Below, piece by piece: positions 1 through 8,006 of a stretch of DNA of 64,000 nucleotides (position 1 is its first letter; every line of letters starts with the position of its first letter). The notes beneath the pieces are model-generated. The model did no database searches. It saw only the letters and a list, made by a program, of their open reading frames with translations, and was not told the DNA's origin. The stretch is from Clostridiaceae bacterium Marseille-Q3526 (GTDB taxonomy: Bacteria; Bacillota; Clostridia; Lachnospirales; Lachnospiraceae). The stretch spans positions 248,001 through 312,000 of the forward strand of contig JAGTTS010000003.1 of NCBI GenBank assembly GCA_018223375.1, written 5' to 3'. The position numbers and the translations under genes are program-made.

Positions 1-1
1 C

Positions 2-340
2 GATACGCTTATTCAGGCGGTGCGGGATATGGCGGAGCGCTGCGGCGTTCCCGCCACTCCCTACAGCGGCCAGACGGTTCTGTTGGAAGAAATGCTGCAT
101 CACGACTTTTACGAGAGCGGGGAAGCGTTCGAAGCGTTTTTCTCAAAACCCTGCTGCCGCATTCAGGAGGGAGTCAATAACCTGCTGATTATGCATCCGG
201 GCTTTGTGGATTACGATCTGATCCAGTCCTCCTCCCTGACTATGGATCGGGTGTATGAGCACGCTCTGCTGTGCGATCCGAAGGTGAAGGAGTGTCTGAA
301 GCGGCAGCAGGTGGAGCTTTTAAGCTTCCGGGATCTGTAA
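2..340 (+). CDS. ChbG/YdjC-family carbohydrate deacetylase, C-terminal fragment
   Basis: The reading frame is open from base 2, so the gene starts before the window; only the last 112 codons are present. The ending, with a conserved HPG motif (MHPGFVDYDL), a Ser-Ser-Leu stretch, a later Arg and a final LLSFRDL, matches the C-terminus of the ChbG/HpnK (YdjC) family. Family members deacetylate oligosaccharides such as chitooligosaccharides and often sit beside PTS sugar genes. It lies 61 bp upstream of a trehalose-6-phosphate hydrolase on the same strand, which suggests a disaccharide-use operon. The catalytic N-terminal half is not visible, so the substrate cannot be judged. Confidence 0.7.
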   Translation, partial: DTLIQAVRDMAERCGVPATPYSGQTVLLEEMLHHDFYESGEAFEAFFSKPCCRIQEGVNNLLIMHPGFVDYDLIQSSSLTMDRVYEHALLCDPKVKECLKRQQVELLSFRDL

Positions 341-401
341 AGGCGGGGAGAGTAAGGAAAAGCGGACAGAGGAATGTCAAAACAGGAAAGGAAGGCGGAA
401 G

Positions 402-2017
402 ATGGAGGGAGTATCCAAGACAGGACAGGAGAAGAACTGGTGGAAAAAGGCCACGGTATATCAGATTTACCCCAGAAGCTTTAAGGATTCCAATGGGGAT
501 GGAATCGGAGATATCAGGGGCATCATTGAAAAACTTGACTACATTAAGTGTTTGGGGGCAGATTTGATCTGGCTTACGCCGATGTACGTTTCACCGCAGA
601 GGGATAACGGCTATGACATTGCCGATTACTATCAGATTGATCCGGTTTATGGAACTATGGAGGAATTTGAGCTGCTGTTAAAAGAGGCCCATAGGAGAGG
701 AATCCGCATTATCATGGATATGGTATTAAATCACATCTCCACAGAGCACGAGTGGTTTAAAAAGGCGGTATCGGAGCCGGACAGCCCTTACAGGGATTAC
801 TACTTCTTCCGCGATCCGAAGCCTGACGGCTCTGTGCCCAATAACTGGATCTCACGTTTTTCAGGTCCGGCTTGAAAAAAGGAGGAGAAGAGCGGCCAAT
901 ACTACCTCCACCTGTTTGAGGAGACACAGGCAGATTTAAACTGGGAAAATGAGGCGGTCCGGGCAGAATGCATTAAAATATTAAAATTCTGGGCAGAAAA
1001 GGGCGTGGACGGCTTCCGTCTGGATGTGGTCAATCTGCTGTCCAAGACTCCGGGGCTTCCGGACGATCCGATTACCGGTCCTAAGGGAGACGGCAGAACC
1101 CACTATGCGGACGGGCCGAGGATCCACGAATCTCTCCATTTAATGAATCAGGAGGTATTTAAGCCTTATGGCCTGGTGACAGTAGGAGAGATGTCCTCCA
1201 CCACTCCGGAGGAGTGCGTTCTCTACACCAGAGAGGACAGGGAGGAGCTGTCCATGGTATTCAGCTTCCACCATATGAAGACAGATTATAAGGAAGCAAG
1301 TGGACCAATCAGATGTTTTCCCTGGAGAAGCTGAAAGAGACACAGTCCTATTTCCAGAATAAGATGGAGGCGGGAGGCGGATGGAACGCGCTGTTTTATT
1401 CCAACCACGATCAGCCCAGAGCCTTATCTAGGTTTGGAAACGATACCTTTTACCGGGAGGAGAGTGCCAAGCTGTTAGCAATTACCCTGTTTGGCCTGCA
1501 GGGCACCACTTACATCTACCAGGGAGAAGAGCTGGGGATGAGAGAAGACGGCGTCGGCCATGAGGAGGCTCTTCTGATCTTAAGGCAGAAGTCCAGGGAT
1601 AACGCCAGAACTCCCATGCAGTGGGACAACACGAAGCATCACGGCTTCAGCCAGGGAGAGCCGTGGCTTGCTTCAAATCCAGACCGCATCAGCGCAGAAA
1701 ATGAGCTTAAAAATAAGTCTTCCGTGTTCTACACGTATCAGAGACTCATCCAGTACAGAAAGCAGTATGATATTTTTACGGAGGGAAGCTACCGTCTTCT
1801 GGAGCCGTCTCATCCGCAGCTGTTTCTGTATGAGAGAATCCTTGGGAAAGAGCGTCTTCTGGTGGCTAGCAATTTCAGCGGCCAGTGGTGTCGTCTTGCG
1901 CTGCCGGAGGGATATGAGGCGGGAACGATTCTGGAGTCCAATTACGGCAGAAGCAGCCTGGAGCAGACGATGGAGTTAAAGCCCTACGAGAGCCTGATGA
2001 TTTATCTCGCGGAATAG
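402..2017 (+). pseudogene. treA: Trehalose-6-phosphate hydrolase (GH13), broken by a stop codon and a frameshift
   Basis: This enzyme normally hydrolyses trehalose 6-phosphate to glucose and glucose 6-phosphate after PTS uptake. The conceptual protein (about 538 residues) follows Bacillus TreA closely: WWKKATVYQIYPRSF at the start, nucleophile Asp208 (GFRLDVVN), acid/base Glu263 (TVGEMSST) and Asp337 (SNHDQPR). Two lesions are visible. Codon 158 at 873-875 is TGA where the family has Trp (GPAW). One base, probably a G, is missing near 1290-1295, moving the frame from that of 402 to that of 1313. The start ATG at 402 follows a purine-rich AAGGAAGGCGG. It could be a real pseudogene or carry sequence errors; the substitution-type stop argues for true decay. 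Confidence 0.85.
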
Positions 2018-2123
2018 GGGACAGTGCCTTTGGACCTCTGTGGAGAGCTGTTTCTTCCTATTATAAAACAGGGAAAAAGCGCAGAAAAGAAAGATAACGA
2101 AATAAATAGAATGGAACAATAGA

Positions 2124-2171
2124 AAAAGGCGGAAGGCCTGTCCCCCTGGGGGACGGTTCTTCCGCCTTTTT
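2124..2171. terminator. Bidirectional terminator between treA and ldh
   Basis: AAAAAGGCGGAA and TTCCGCCTTTTT form a long stem with A and T runs on both sides. It can end the convergent treA (plus) and ldh (minus) transcripts. Confidence 0.85.
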
Positions 2172-2180
2172 AATAGGATA

Positions 2181-3137
2181 TTAATCCATTCCCAGAGCGT
2201 GGTAAGATTCCTTCAGAACCTCGCAGGAGCTGTTCAGCTTTTCAAGCTCTCCTTCCTCCAGGGAGAGGGGAAGCACCCGCTGAATGCCGTTCTGGTTGAT
2301 AATGCAGGGAACGCCCACAAAAACGCCGTTCTGCCCGTATTCTCCCCGCAGCATGGCGGAGACAGTCATCACGCTGTTTTCATTGCCCAGAACAGCCTTC
2401 GTAATTCGTGTGAGCGCCATCCCGATGCCGTAGTAGGTGGCGTTTTTCGCCTCAATGATTTTGTAGGCGGCAGTCCGGACCTCCTCGGAAATTTTTTCCA
2501 GATCCTGCTCGCAGATGGAACCATGGGATTCCTTTACCAGCTCCCGGATGGATTTGGTGGCTACCATGGCCTGGCTCCACGGAACAAACTCAGAGTCTCC
2601 GTGCTCTCCAATGACGTAGGCGTGGACGTTTCTTGGATCTACCTTCAGATAATCGCCTACCAGGTAGCGGAGCCGGGCAGTATCAAGCGTTGTACCCGTT
2701 CCCAGAACGCGTCTTGGGTTAAAGCCGGAGAGGGTGCAGGTGATTTTTGTCATAATATCCACCGGATTGGTGGCTACCAGGAAAATACCGTTAAAGCCGG
2801 AGGCGGTGACAGGCTCGATAATAGACTGGAACACCTCTGTGTTTCTCTTTAACAGATCCAGGCGCGTTTCTCCTGGCTTCTGGGCAACCCCCGCGCAGAT
2901 CACTACAATATCAGCGTCTGTGCAGTCGTCGTAGCCTCCGGCGTAGATTTTCATATTGGAACTGGAAAAGGCCAGACCGTGGTTCAGATCCATGGCCTCC
3001 CCCAGAGCTCTCTTTTTATTTACATCAATTAATACCAGCTCGTCGCAGACGTTTTGGTTTAACAGAGAATAGGCATAGCTCATTCCTACCATTCCAGTTC
3101 CTATCAGGGCGATTTTTCGATTGTCATGTCTCATCAT
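2181..3137 (-). CDS. ldh: L-lactate dehydrogenase
   Basis: The 318-residue protein is full length for the LDH/MDH family. It reduces pyruvate to L-lactate with NADH in the cytoplasm. The N-terminal Rossmann motif is GTGMVG. The active-loop segment reads AGVAQKPGETRLDLL, with Gln at the specificity position that distinguishes lactate from malate dehydrogenases, followed by the catalytic Arg. The catalytic His is in IGEHGDSEF. The start ATG follows a CAGGAGGA ribosome site. It is transcribed divergently from glnS, and a Rex-like palindrome lies 66-85 bp upstream, which fits redox control of fermentation. Confidence 0.95.
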   Translation of the reverse strand: MMRHDNRKIALIGTGMVGMSYAYSLLNQNVCDELVLIDVNKKRALGEAMDLNHGLAFSSSNMKIYAGGYDDCTDADIVVICAGVAQKPGETRLDLLKRNTEVFQSIIEPVTASGFNGIFLVATNPVDIMTKITCTLSGFNPRRVLGTGTTLDTARLRYLVGDYLKVDPRNVHAYVIGEHGDSEFVPWSQAMVATKSIRELVKESHGSICEQDLEKISEEVRTAAYKIIEAKNATYYGIGMALTRITKAVLGNENSVMTVSAMLRGEYGQNGVFVGVPCIINQNGIQRVLPLSLEEGELEKLNSSCEVLKESYHALGMD

Positions 3138-3202
3138 AAAGAAGTCCTCCTGTGTTTGGTGTATCAGCCTGCAGACAGCCGGATAGTTGCGACTAACTGC
3201 AT

Positions 3203-3222
3203 ATTGTTAATAATATCACAAT
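3203..3222. promoter_or_regulatory. Candidate Rex operator upstream of ldh
   Basis: ATTGTTAATAATATCACAAT is an imperfect palindrome with TTGTnA and TnACAA arms, close to the TTGT(G/T)A-n6-T(A/C)ACAA pattern bound by the NADH sensor Rex. ldh is a well-known Rex target in Firmicutes. The site assignment is inferred from pattern and position. Confidence 0.5.
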
Positions 3223-3267
3223 TGTTGAAAATTGAAAAGAGGAAAATTGTTTCTTCTATGATTTCCG

Positions 3268-3330
3268 GAAAATAGAGATTTATGCGCAGAAAATAGAGTT
3301 TTATACCCAGAAAGTACCTTTTCCTTCCGG
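3268..3330. repeat. 21-bp direct tandem repeat in the ldh-glnS intergenic region
   Basis: Two near-identical 21-bp units (3268-3288 and 3289-3309), each starting GAAAATAGAG, are followed by a degenerate third unit (3310-3330) starting GAAAGTACC. The 21-bp period equals two helical turns. Confidence 0.7.
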
Positions 3331-3333
3331 GAA

Positions 3334-3364
3334 AAATATGATATGATAAAATATCATCATATTT
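3334..3364. promoter_or_regulatory. AT-rich inverted repeat just upstream of glnS
   Basis: Arms AAATATGAT (3334-3342) and ATCATATTT (3356-3364) are exact inverse complements around an AT-rich centre. The site lies 30 bp before the glnS start and may be an operator or part of the glnS promoter region. No clear -35/-10 pair was found here. Confidence 0.4.
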
Positions 3365-3393
3365 ATGAACAAGAGAATAACGGAGGAAATGAG

Positions 3394-5091
3394 ATGGAAG
3401 AAAACACAAAGACAGTGACAGAAGCGGAAGAGAAAGAATCCGTTTCCAAAAACTTTATCGAGAGAGAGATTGAGAAAGATTTGGCTGAAGGTGTTTATAA
3501 CCATGTCCAGACCAGATTTCCACCGGAACCGAACGGATACCTTCACATTGGACACGCCAAGTCCATTATCCTGAATTCCGGACTGGCAGAGGAATACCAT
3601 GGCAAATTTAATCTGCGCTTCGATGACACGAACCCGACGAAGGAGAAGACAGAATTTGTCCAGTCCATTATTGAGGATGTGAAGTGGCTGGGAGCAGAGT
3701 TTGAGGACAGACTCTTTTTCGCTTCCGATTACTTTGAGAAGATGTATGAGTGTGCGGTTCTTCTTATTAAAAAGGGCAAGGCGTTTGTGTGCGATTTAAG
3801 CGCAGAGCAGATCCGCGAGTACCGCGGCGATTTCAATACTCCTGGAAAGGAGAGCCCGTACCGGAACAGAAGCATCGAGGAGAACCTGGAGCTGTTCGAG
3901 AATATGAAGAACGGCATGTACAAGGACGGAGAGAAGGTGCTCCGCGCCAAGATCGACATGGCGTCACCGAATATCAACATGAGAGATCCGGTTATTTACC
4001 GCGTGGCTCATATGACTCACCACAACACAGGCGACAAGTGGTGCATTTATCCGATGTACGATTTTGCTCATCCGATTGAGGACGCCATCGAGCATATCAC
4101 ACATTCCATCTGTACGCTGGAGTTTGAGGATCACCGCCCGCTGTACGACTGGGTGGTAAGAGAGTGCGAGTTTGAGAATCCGCCGCGTCAGATTGAGTTT
4201 GCCAAGATGTACCTGACCAATGTGATCACAGGAAAGAGATACATTAAGAAACTGGTGGAGGATAAAATCGTAGACGGATGGGATGATCCGCGCCTTGTCT
4301 CCATCGCAGCTCTCAGAAGGAGAGGCTTTACGCCGGAGTCCATCCGGAAGTTCGTAGAGCTGGCAGGCGTTTCCAAGGCTGACAGTTCCATCGACTACGC
4401 CATGCTGGAGTACTGCGTGAGAGAGGATCTGAAGTTAAAGAAGGCCAGAGTGATGGCTGTCCTGGATCCGGTGAAGCTGGTGATTGACAATTATCCGGAA
4501 GGCCAGATGGAGGAGCTGACGGCTCCGTGCAATCTGGAGAATCCGGAGCTGGGCGACAGAGTGATTCCGTTTGGAAAAGAGCTTTACATTGAGCGGGAAG
4601 ACTTTATGGAGGAGCCTCCGAAGAAATACTTCCGCCTTTTCCCAGGCAATGAGGTCCGCCTGATGAACGCCTACTTTGTTACCTGTACCGGCTGCGAGAA
4701 GGATGCGGACGGCAATGTGACAGTGGTTCACTGTACGTACGATCCTGAGACCAAGGGAGGAAACGCCCCAGACGGCAGAAAGGTGAAGGGAACCATTCAC
4801 TGGGTAGCCAGAGAAACGGCAGTTCAGGCAGAGTGCCGCCTTTACGAAAACCTGGTAGATGAGGAGAAGGGCAAGCTGAATGCAGACGGAACCCTGAATC
4901 TGAATCCCAACTCCCTGACTGTCTTAAAGGAATGCTATGTGGAGCCATCCTTAAAGGATGCCAGGGCTTACGACAGTTTCCAGTTTGTGAGAAACGGCTA
5001 TTTCTGCGTAGACTGCAGAGACAGCGCGCCGGAGTATCCGGTATTCAACCGTATCGTATCTCTGAAGAGCTCCTTCAAGATTACAAAATAG
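3394..5091 (+). CDS. glnS: Glutaminyl-tRNA synthetase
   Basis: This class I synthetase (565 residues) charges tRNA-Gln. The signature is HIGH in YLHIGHAKSI, followed by a typical GlnRS catalytic core (FDDTNPTKE, DFAHPIEDAIEHITHS) and a C-terminal anticodon-binding beta-barrel. The usual second signature VMSKR is replaced by VITGKR before YIKKLVED and GWDDPR. The start at 3394 is chosen because CGGAGGAAATGAG precedes it; an in-frame ATG at 3343 has no such site. An acidic N-terminal extension of about 25 residues precedes the core. A strong terminator follows. Confidence 0.95.
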   Translation: MEENTKTVTEAEEKESVSKNFIEREIEKDLAEGVYNHVQTRFPPEPNGYLHIGHAKSIILNSGLAEEYHGKFNLRFDDTNPTKEKTEFVQSIIEDVKWLGAEFEDRLFFASDYFEKMYECAVLLIKKGKAFVCDLSAEQIREYRGDFNTPGKESPYRNRSIEENLELFENMKNGMYKDGEKVLRAKIDMASPNINMRDPVIYRVAHMTHHNTGDKWCIYPMYDFAHPIEDAIEHITHSICTLEFEDHRPLYDWVVRECEFENPPRQIEFAKMYLTNVITGKRYIKKLVEDKIVDGWDDPRLVSIAALRRRGFTPESIRKFVELAGVSKADSSIDYAMLEYCVREDLKLKKARVMAVLDPVKLVIDNYPEGQMEELTAPCNLENPELGDRVIPFGKELYIEREDFMEEPPKKYFRLFPGNEVRLMNAYFVTCTGCEKDADGNVTVVHCTYDPETKGGNAPDGRKVKGTIHWVARETAVQAECRLYENLVDEEKGKLNADGTLNLNPNSLTVLKECYVEPSLKDARAYDSFQFVRNGYFCVDCRDSAPEYPVFNRIVSLKSSFKITK

Positions 5092-5104
5092 AATAAAAGC
5101 AGAG

Positions 5105-5153
5105 AAGGCCGGACAGGGGAGGAAGAAGAAACCTCTCCTATCCGGCCTTTTAT
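5105..5153 (+). terminator. Terminator after glnS
   Basis: AAGGCCGGACAGGGGAGG pairs with CCTCTCCTATCCGGCCTT around an A-rich loop and is followed by TTTATA. Confidence 0.85.
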
Positions 5154-5262
5154 ACAGTTTACCAGTTTAACCCGGCAAAATAAAAGAATAGGTGTGTTTT
5201 CTTTGTCAAGGAAAAAGAAGATAGAAATATGGGTTTTTGTGCAATTTTTATGAAACCATCCG

Positions 5263-5291
5263 TTGACATTTCAGAGTGCCGCTGTTATAAT
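5263..5291 (+). promoter_or_regulatory. Consensus promoter of the gcd/gct operon
   Basis: TTGACA (5263-5268) and TATAAT (5286-5291) are separated by exactly 17 bp, a perfect match to the primary sigma-factor consensus. It drives a leader of about 190 nt before gcdD. Confidence 0.9.
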
Positions 5292-5376
5292 TTAGTTAAA
5301 TAGAACTTGTCATGAGAGTTCTGTTTGCATATGAGTTAGTAGGGGTAGTATTTCCCCAATTTTTTATGCTTCCAAA

Positions 5377-5392
5377 ATGGAATGCATTCCAT
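5377..5392. promoter_or_regulatory. 16-bp perfect palindrome in the gcd leader
   Basis: ATGGAATGCATTCCAT is a perfect palindrome. The half-motif TGGAATGCA recurs at 5397-5405. It lies in the 5' untranslated leader, about 85 nt downstream of the -10 box. It may be an operator or an RNA hairpin. The rest of the 396-bp gap holds the glnS terminator, the promoter and a weak GGGG/CCCC hairpin with T-run at 5342-5367. Confidence 0.5.
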
Positions 5393-5487
5393 AATGTGGA
5401 ATGCAAGGTGAAGAAATTTTACTTACATAATTTTTCACAAAGAAATGCGGAGCTAATTCAAAATCAAAAAAGGAGGTGCTAAGGAAT

Positions 5488-5781
5488 ATGTGGACTCAGT
5501 CAACCATGAGCTTCCCGGAGTCAATCGTTATGTCTGCTCTGGGACTTTCAGTTGTGTTCATCACACTGATCGTACTTGCCCTGGCTATTGTCATCATTTC
5601 CAAGATTCTGGGCTTAATTATCAAGGATGAGGTGAAGAAGCCGGCAGCTGCTCCGGTTCAGCCGGCAGTTTCAGATGAGGCAGATAAGGAGACACTCGCG
5701 GTACTCATGGCTACTATTGGAGTAGACCTGAATTTACCGCCGGAAGAGTTTAAAATCGTGGACGTAAAAGAAATTAAATAA
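5488..5781 (+). CDS. gcdD: Glutaconyl-CoA decarboxylase delta subunit
   Basis: A small protein of 97 residues with one membrane helix (about residues 13-40), a charged and Pro/Ala-rich link (VKKPAAAPVQPA) and a short C-terminal segment. This is the layout of OadG/GcdD-type subunits of Na+-translocating decarboxylases, which hold the alpha subunit and biotin carrier to the membrane subunit. The ATG at 5488 follows AAAGGAGGTGC; an upstream GTG at 5476 overlaps that site and is unlikely. It is the first gene of the decarboxylase operon, under the consensus promoter at 5263. The identification rests on size, topology and neighbours as much as on sequence. Confidence 0.9.
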   Translation: MWTQSTMSFPESIVMSALGLSVVFITLIVLALAIVIISKILGLIIKDEVKKPAAAPVQPAVSDEADKETLAVLMATIGVDLNLPPEEFKIVDVKEIK

Positions 5782-5817
5782 ATGTCCGCCATTGGGAATG
5801 AAAGGAAGGTTTAGTAA

Positions 5818-6249
5818 ATGAAATACACAGCCACACTTAACGGAAAACAGTATGAAGTAGAGCTTGAAAGAGTAGATGATTACAGCCCGATTCCGCGTTA
5901 CGGCGAGGCAGCGCCAGCAGCCCCGGCCCCGGCAGCAGCGCCAGCAGCAGCACCTGCTCCGGCACCAGCTCCGGCACCAGCTCCAGCAGCACCGGCTCCA
6001 GCTCCAGCACCTGCACCAGCAGCTCCTGCAGCAGGCAGCACAAACGTAGAAGCTCCGATGCCAGGAAAGATTCTTGACATTAAGGTAGCGGCAGGACAGG
6101 CAGTATCCTACGGACAGGTTCTGCTTACTATGGAAGCTATGAAGATGGAGACTGAGATCGTGGCTCCGGCAGACGGAACCGTTGCTTCTATCCTTGTTAA
6201 GAATGGTGATATGGTTGAGACAGGAACAGCTCTTGTAGCACTGAATTAG
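5818..6249 (+). CDS. gcdC1: Glutaconyl-CoA decarboxylase gamma subunit 1 (biotin carrier)
   Basis: A 143-residue biotin carboxyl carrier. It has a short N-terminal domain (MKYTATLNGKQYEVELERVD), an Ala/Pro linker at about residues 31-72, and a C-terminal biotinyl domain with MEAMKME, where Lys109 carries biotin. The mobile arm moves the carboxyl group from the alpha subunit to the membrane subunit GcdB. A paralogue follows 38 bp downstream. Tandem gcdC genes are reported for C. symbiosum, which supports the organism guess. The linker is coded by repetitive GCN/CCN codons, which produce long meaningless open frames on the opposite strand. Confidence 0.95.
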   Translation: MKYTATLNGKQYEVELERVDDYSPIPRYGEAAPAAPAPAAAPAAAPAPAPAPAPAPAAPAPAPAPAPAAPAAGSTNVEAPMPGKILDIKVAAGQAVSYGQVLLTMEAMKMETEIVAPADGTVASILVKNGDMVETGTALVALN

Positions 6250-6287
6250 TGAACGCAATTCTCAAGTGAAAGGATGAAAAAGTAATT

Positions 6288-6737
6288 ATGAAATATGTAG
6301 CTACAATCAATGGAAAAAGATACGAAGTTGAGGTGGAGAAGGTTGACGCGTACAAATCCCTGGATCGCAACGGCGTAGCAGCTCCGAAGGCTCCGGTACT
6401 TGCGGCATCCGCTCCGAGAGCAGCTGCTCCGGCACCTGCACCAGCAGCACCGGCTCCTGCAACAGCGCCAGCTCCGGCACCTGCACCAGCAGCACCGGCT
6501 CCGGCAGCAGCACCAGCAGCAGGCGGAACTACAGTGGAAGCTCCGATGCCAGGAAAGGTTCTTTCCGTAAAGGCAGCAGTAGGACAGGCTGTAAAGTTCG
6601 GCGAGCCGTTAGTAATCATGGAAGCTATGAAGATGGAAACAGAGATCGTTGCGCCGGCAGACGGAACTGTCAGCCAGGTACTTGTAAATACAGGTGATTC
6701 TGTAGATACAGGAGCAGCAATGGTCATCCTGAACTAG
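6288..6737 (+). CDS. gcdC2: Glutaconyl-CoA decarboxylase gamma subunit 2 (biotin carrier)
   Basis: A 149-residue paralogue of the preceding gene with the same three parts: an N-terminal MKYVATINGKRYEVEVEKVD domain, an Ala/Pro linker and a biotinyl domain with MEAMKME (biotin Lys115). The linker differs in length and pattern, and the N-terminal domains differ at many positions, so the two are established paralogues, not a recent copy. The stop is 10 bp before gcdB. Both carriers probably serve one decarboxylase complex, either together or as alternatives. Confidence 0.95.
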   Translation: MKYVATINGKRYEVEVEKVDAYKSLDRNGVAAPKAPVLAASAPRAAAPAPAPAAPAPATAPAPAPAPAAPAPAAAPAAGGTTVEAPMPGKVLSVKAAVGQAVKFGEPLVIMEAMKMETEIVAPADGTVSQVLVNTGDSVDTGAAMVILN

Positions 6738-6747
6738 GAGGTACGTG

Positions 6748-7887
6748 ATGAACTTTTTCTCAATTTTAGGGGAGTTACTGGCACAGTCCGGTTTCGCCGC
6801 TCTTACATGGCGTAACTGCGTAATGTTCCTGATTTCCTTTATCCTGTTATATATGGCGATCAAGAAGCAGTATGAGCCGCTTCTTCTTCTGCCAATCGCA
6901 TTCGGTATGTTCCTTGCGAACCTGCCGTTAGCAGACCTGATGAAGGAGTCAGAGCCATGGTACACCCAGGGCGTTCTCCGCATCATGTACGGCGGTGTAA
7001 AATCCAGCCTTTTCCCATGTCTGATCTTCCTCTGCGTAGGAGCGATGACAGACTTTGGTCCGCTGATTGCCAACCCGATCAGCCTTCTTCTGGGAGCTGC
7101 CGCACAGTTCGGTATCTACATTGCCTTCATGCTGGCAAATGCAACTGGCCTGTTCACCGTAGGTGAGGCTGCCGCTATCGGTATCATCGGCGGCGCTGAC
7201 GGCCCGACAGCTATCTACATAGCAAACAACCTGGCGCCGGATCTGGTTGCACCGATCGCGGTTGCCGCTTACTCCTACATGGCCCTGATTCCTATGATTC
7301 AGCCGCCGATTATGAAGCTTCTGACAACTAAGAAGGAGCGCGCTATCGTTATGAAGCAGCTCCGCAAGGTAAGCAAGGTAGAGAAGGTAGTATTCCCGGT
7401 ATTCGTTGTACTGTTCTGCTCCTTACTGCTTCCGTCCGTTGCTCCGCTTCTCGGTATGCTGATGCTCGGAAACCTGTTCCGCGAGTCAGGTGTAGTAGAG
7501 CGTCTCTCTGACACAGCTCAGAACGCTCTGTGCAACATCGTAACAATTATGCTGGGAACTACAGTAGGCGCTACAGCAGACGGAGAGATCTTCCTTCGTC
7601 CGCAGACAATCGCCATCATCGTTATGGGATTAATCGCATTCTGCTTCTCCACAGTCGGCGGCGTGCTTCTCGGAAAGCTGCTCTGCCACCTGACAGGCGG
7701 AAAGATCAACCCGTTAATCGGTTCCGCAGGCGTATCTGCCGTTCCGATGGCAGCCCGCGTTTCCCAGACAGTAGGTTCCAAAGAGAACCCGACAAACTTC
7801 CTGTTAATGCACGCTATGGGACCAAACGTAGCCGGCGTTATCGGATCCGCAGTTGCAGCTGGTTTCTTCATGCTGATCTTCGGCTAG
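6748..7887 (+). CDS. gcdB: Glutaconyl-CoA decarboxylase beta subunit (Na+ pump)
   Basis: A very hydrophobic 379-residue membrane protein of the OadB/GcdB/MmdB family, which decarboxylates carboxybiotin and exports Na+. The family motif GGADGPTAIYIANNLAP is present, with the conserved Asp at residue 151, and a C-terminal HAMGPNVAGVIGSAVAAG helix pair. ATG 6748 is preferred over GTG 6745 because it lies 6 nt after AGGAGG. It is the last gene of the gcdD-C1-C2-B block. A 119-bp gap follows before gctA, with no clear terminator, so one long transcript is likely. Confidence 0.95.
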   Translation: MNFFSILGELLAQSGFAALTWRNCVMFLISFILLYMAIKKQYEPLLLLPIAFGMFLANLPLADLMKESEPWYTQGVLRIMYGGVKSSLFPCLIFLCVGAMTDFGPLIANPISLLLGAAAQFGIYIAFMLANATGLFTVGEAAAIGIIGGADGPTAIYIANNLAPDLVAPIAVAAYSYMALIPMIQPPIMKLLTTKKERAIVMKQLRKVSKVEKVVFPVFVVLFCSLLLPSVAPLLGMLMLGNLFRESGVVERLSDTAQNALCNIVTIMLGTTVGATADGEIFLRPQTIAIIVMGLIAFCFSTVGGVLLGKLLCHLTGGKINPLIGSAGVSAVPMAARVSQTVGSKENPTNFLLMHAMGPNVAGVIGSAVAAGFFMLIFG

Positions 7888-8006
7888 GAAGTTCTATACG
7901 AAAGATGACGTTCAGGACGGCGGGCAGTTTGCGCGTCGGCCTGGGCGGTTATCTATATAAAAGGTAACAATGGTGTTTACCAAAAAATTATAAAGGAGGC
8001 TTTATT

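Noticed and set aside
850..900. Programmed stop readthrough or selenocysteine at TGA 873-875 in treA
   Set aside because: The family has Trp here, no selenocysteine element is visible, and a second frameshift lesion follows.
3138..3393. T-box riboswitch before glnS
   Set aside because: No T-box sequence, specifier loop or terminator was seen in this gap.
5837..6727. Long open frames on the minus strand opposite gcdC1 and gcdC2, rich in Ala/Gly or Leu/Pro
   Set aside because: They are shadows of the repetitive Ala/Pro linker codons and lack ribosome sites and family matches.
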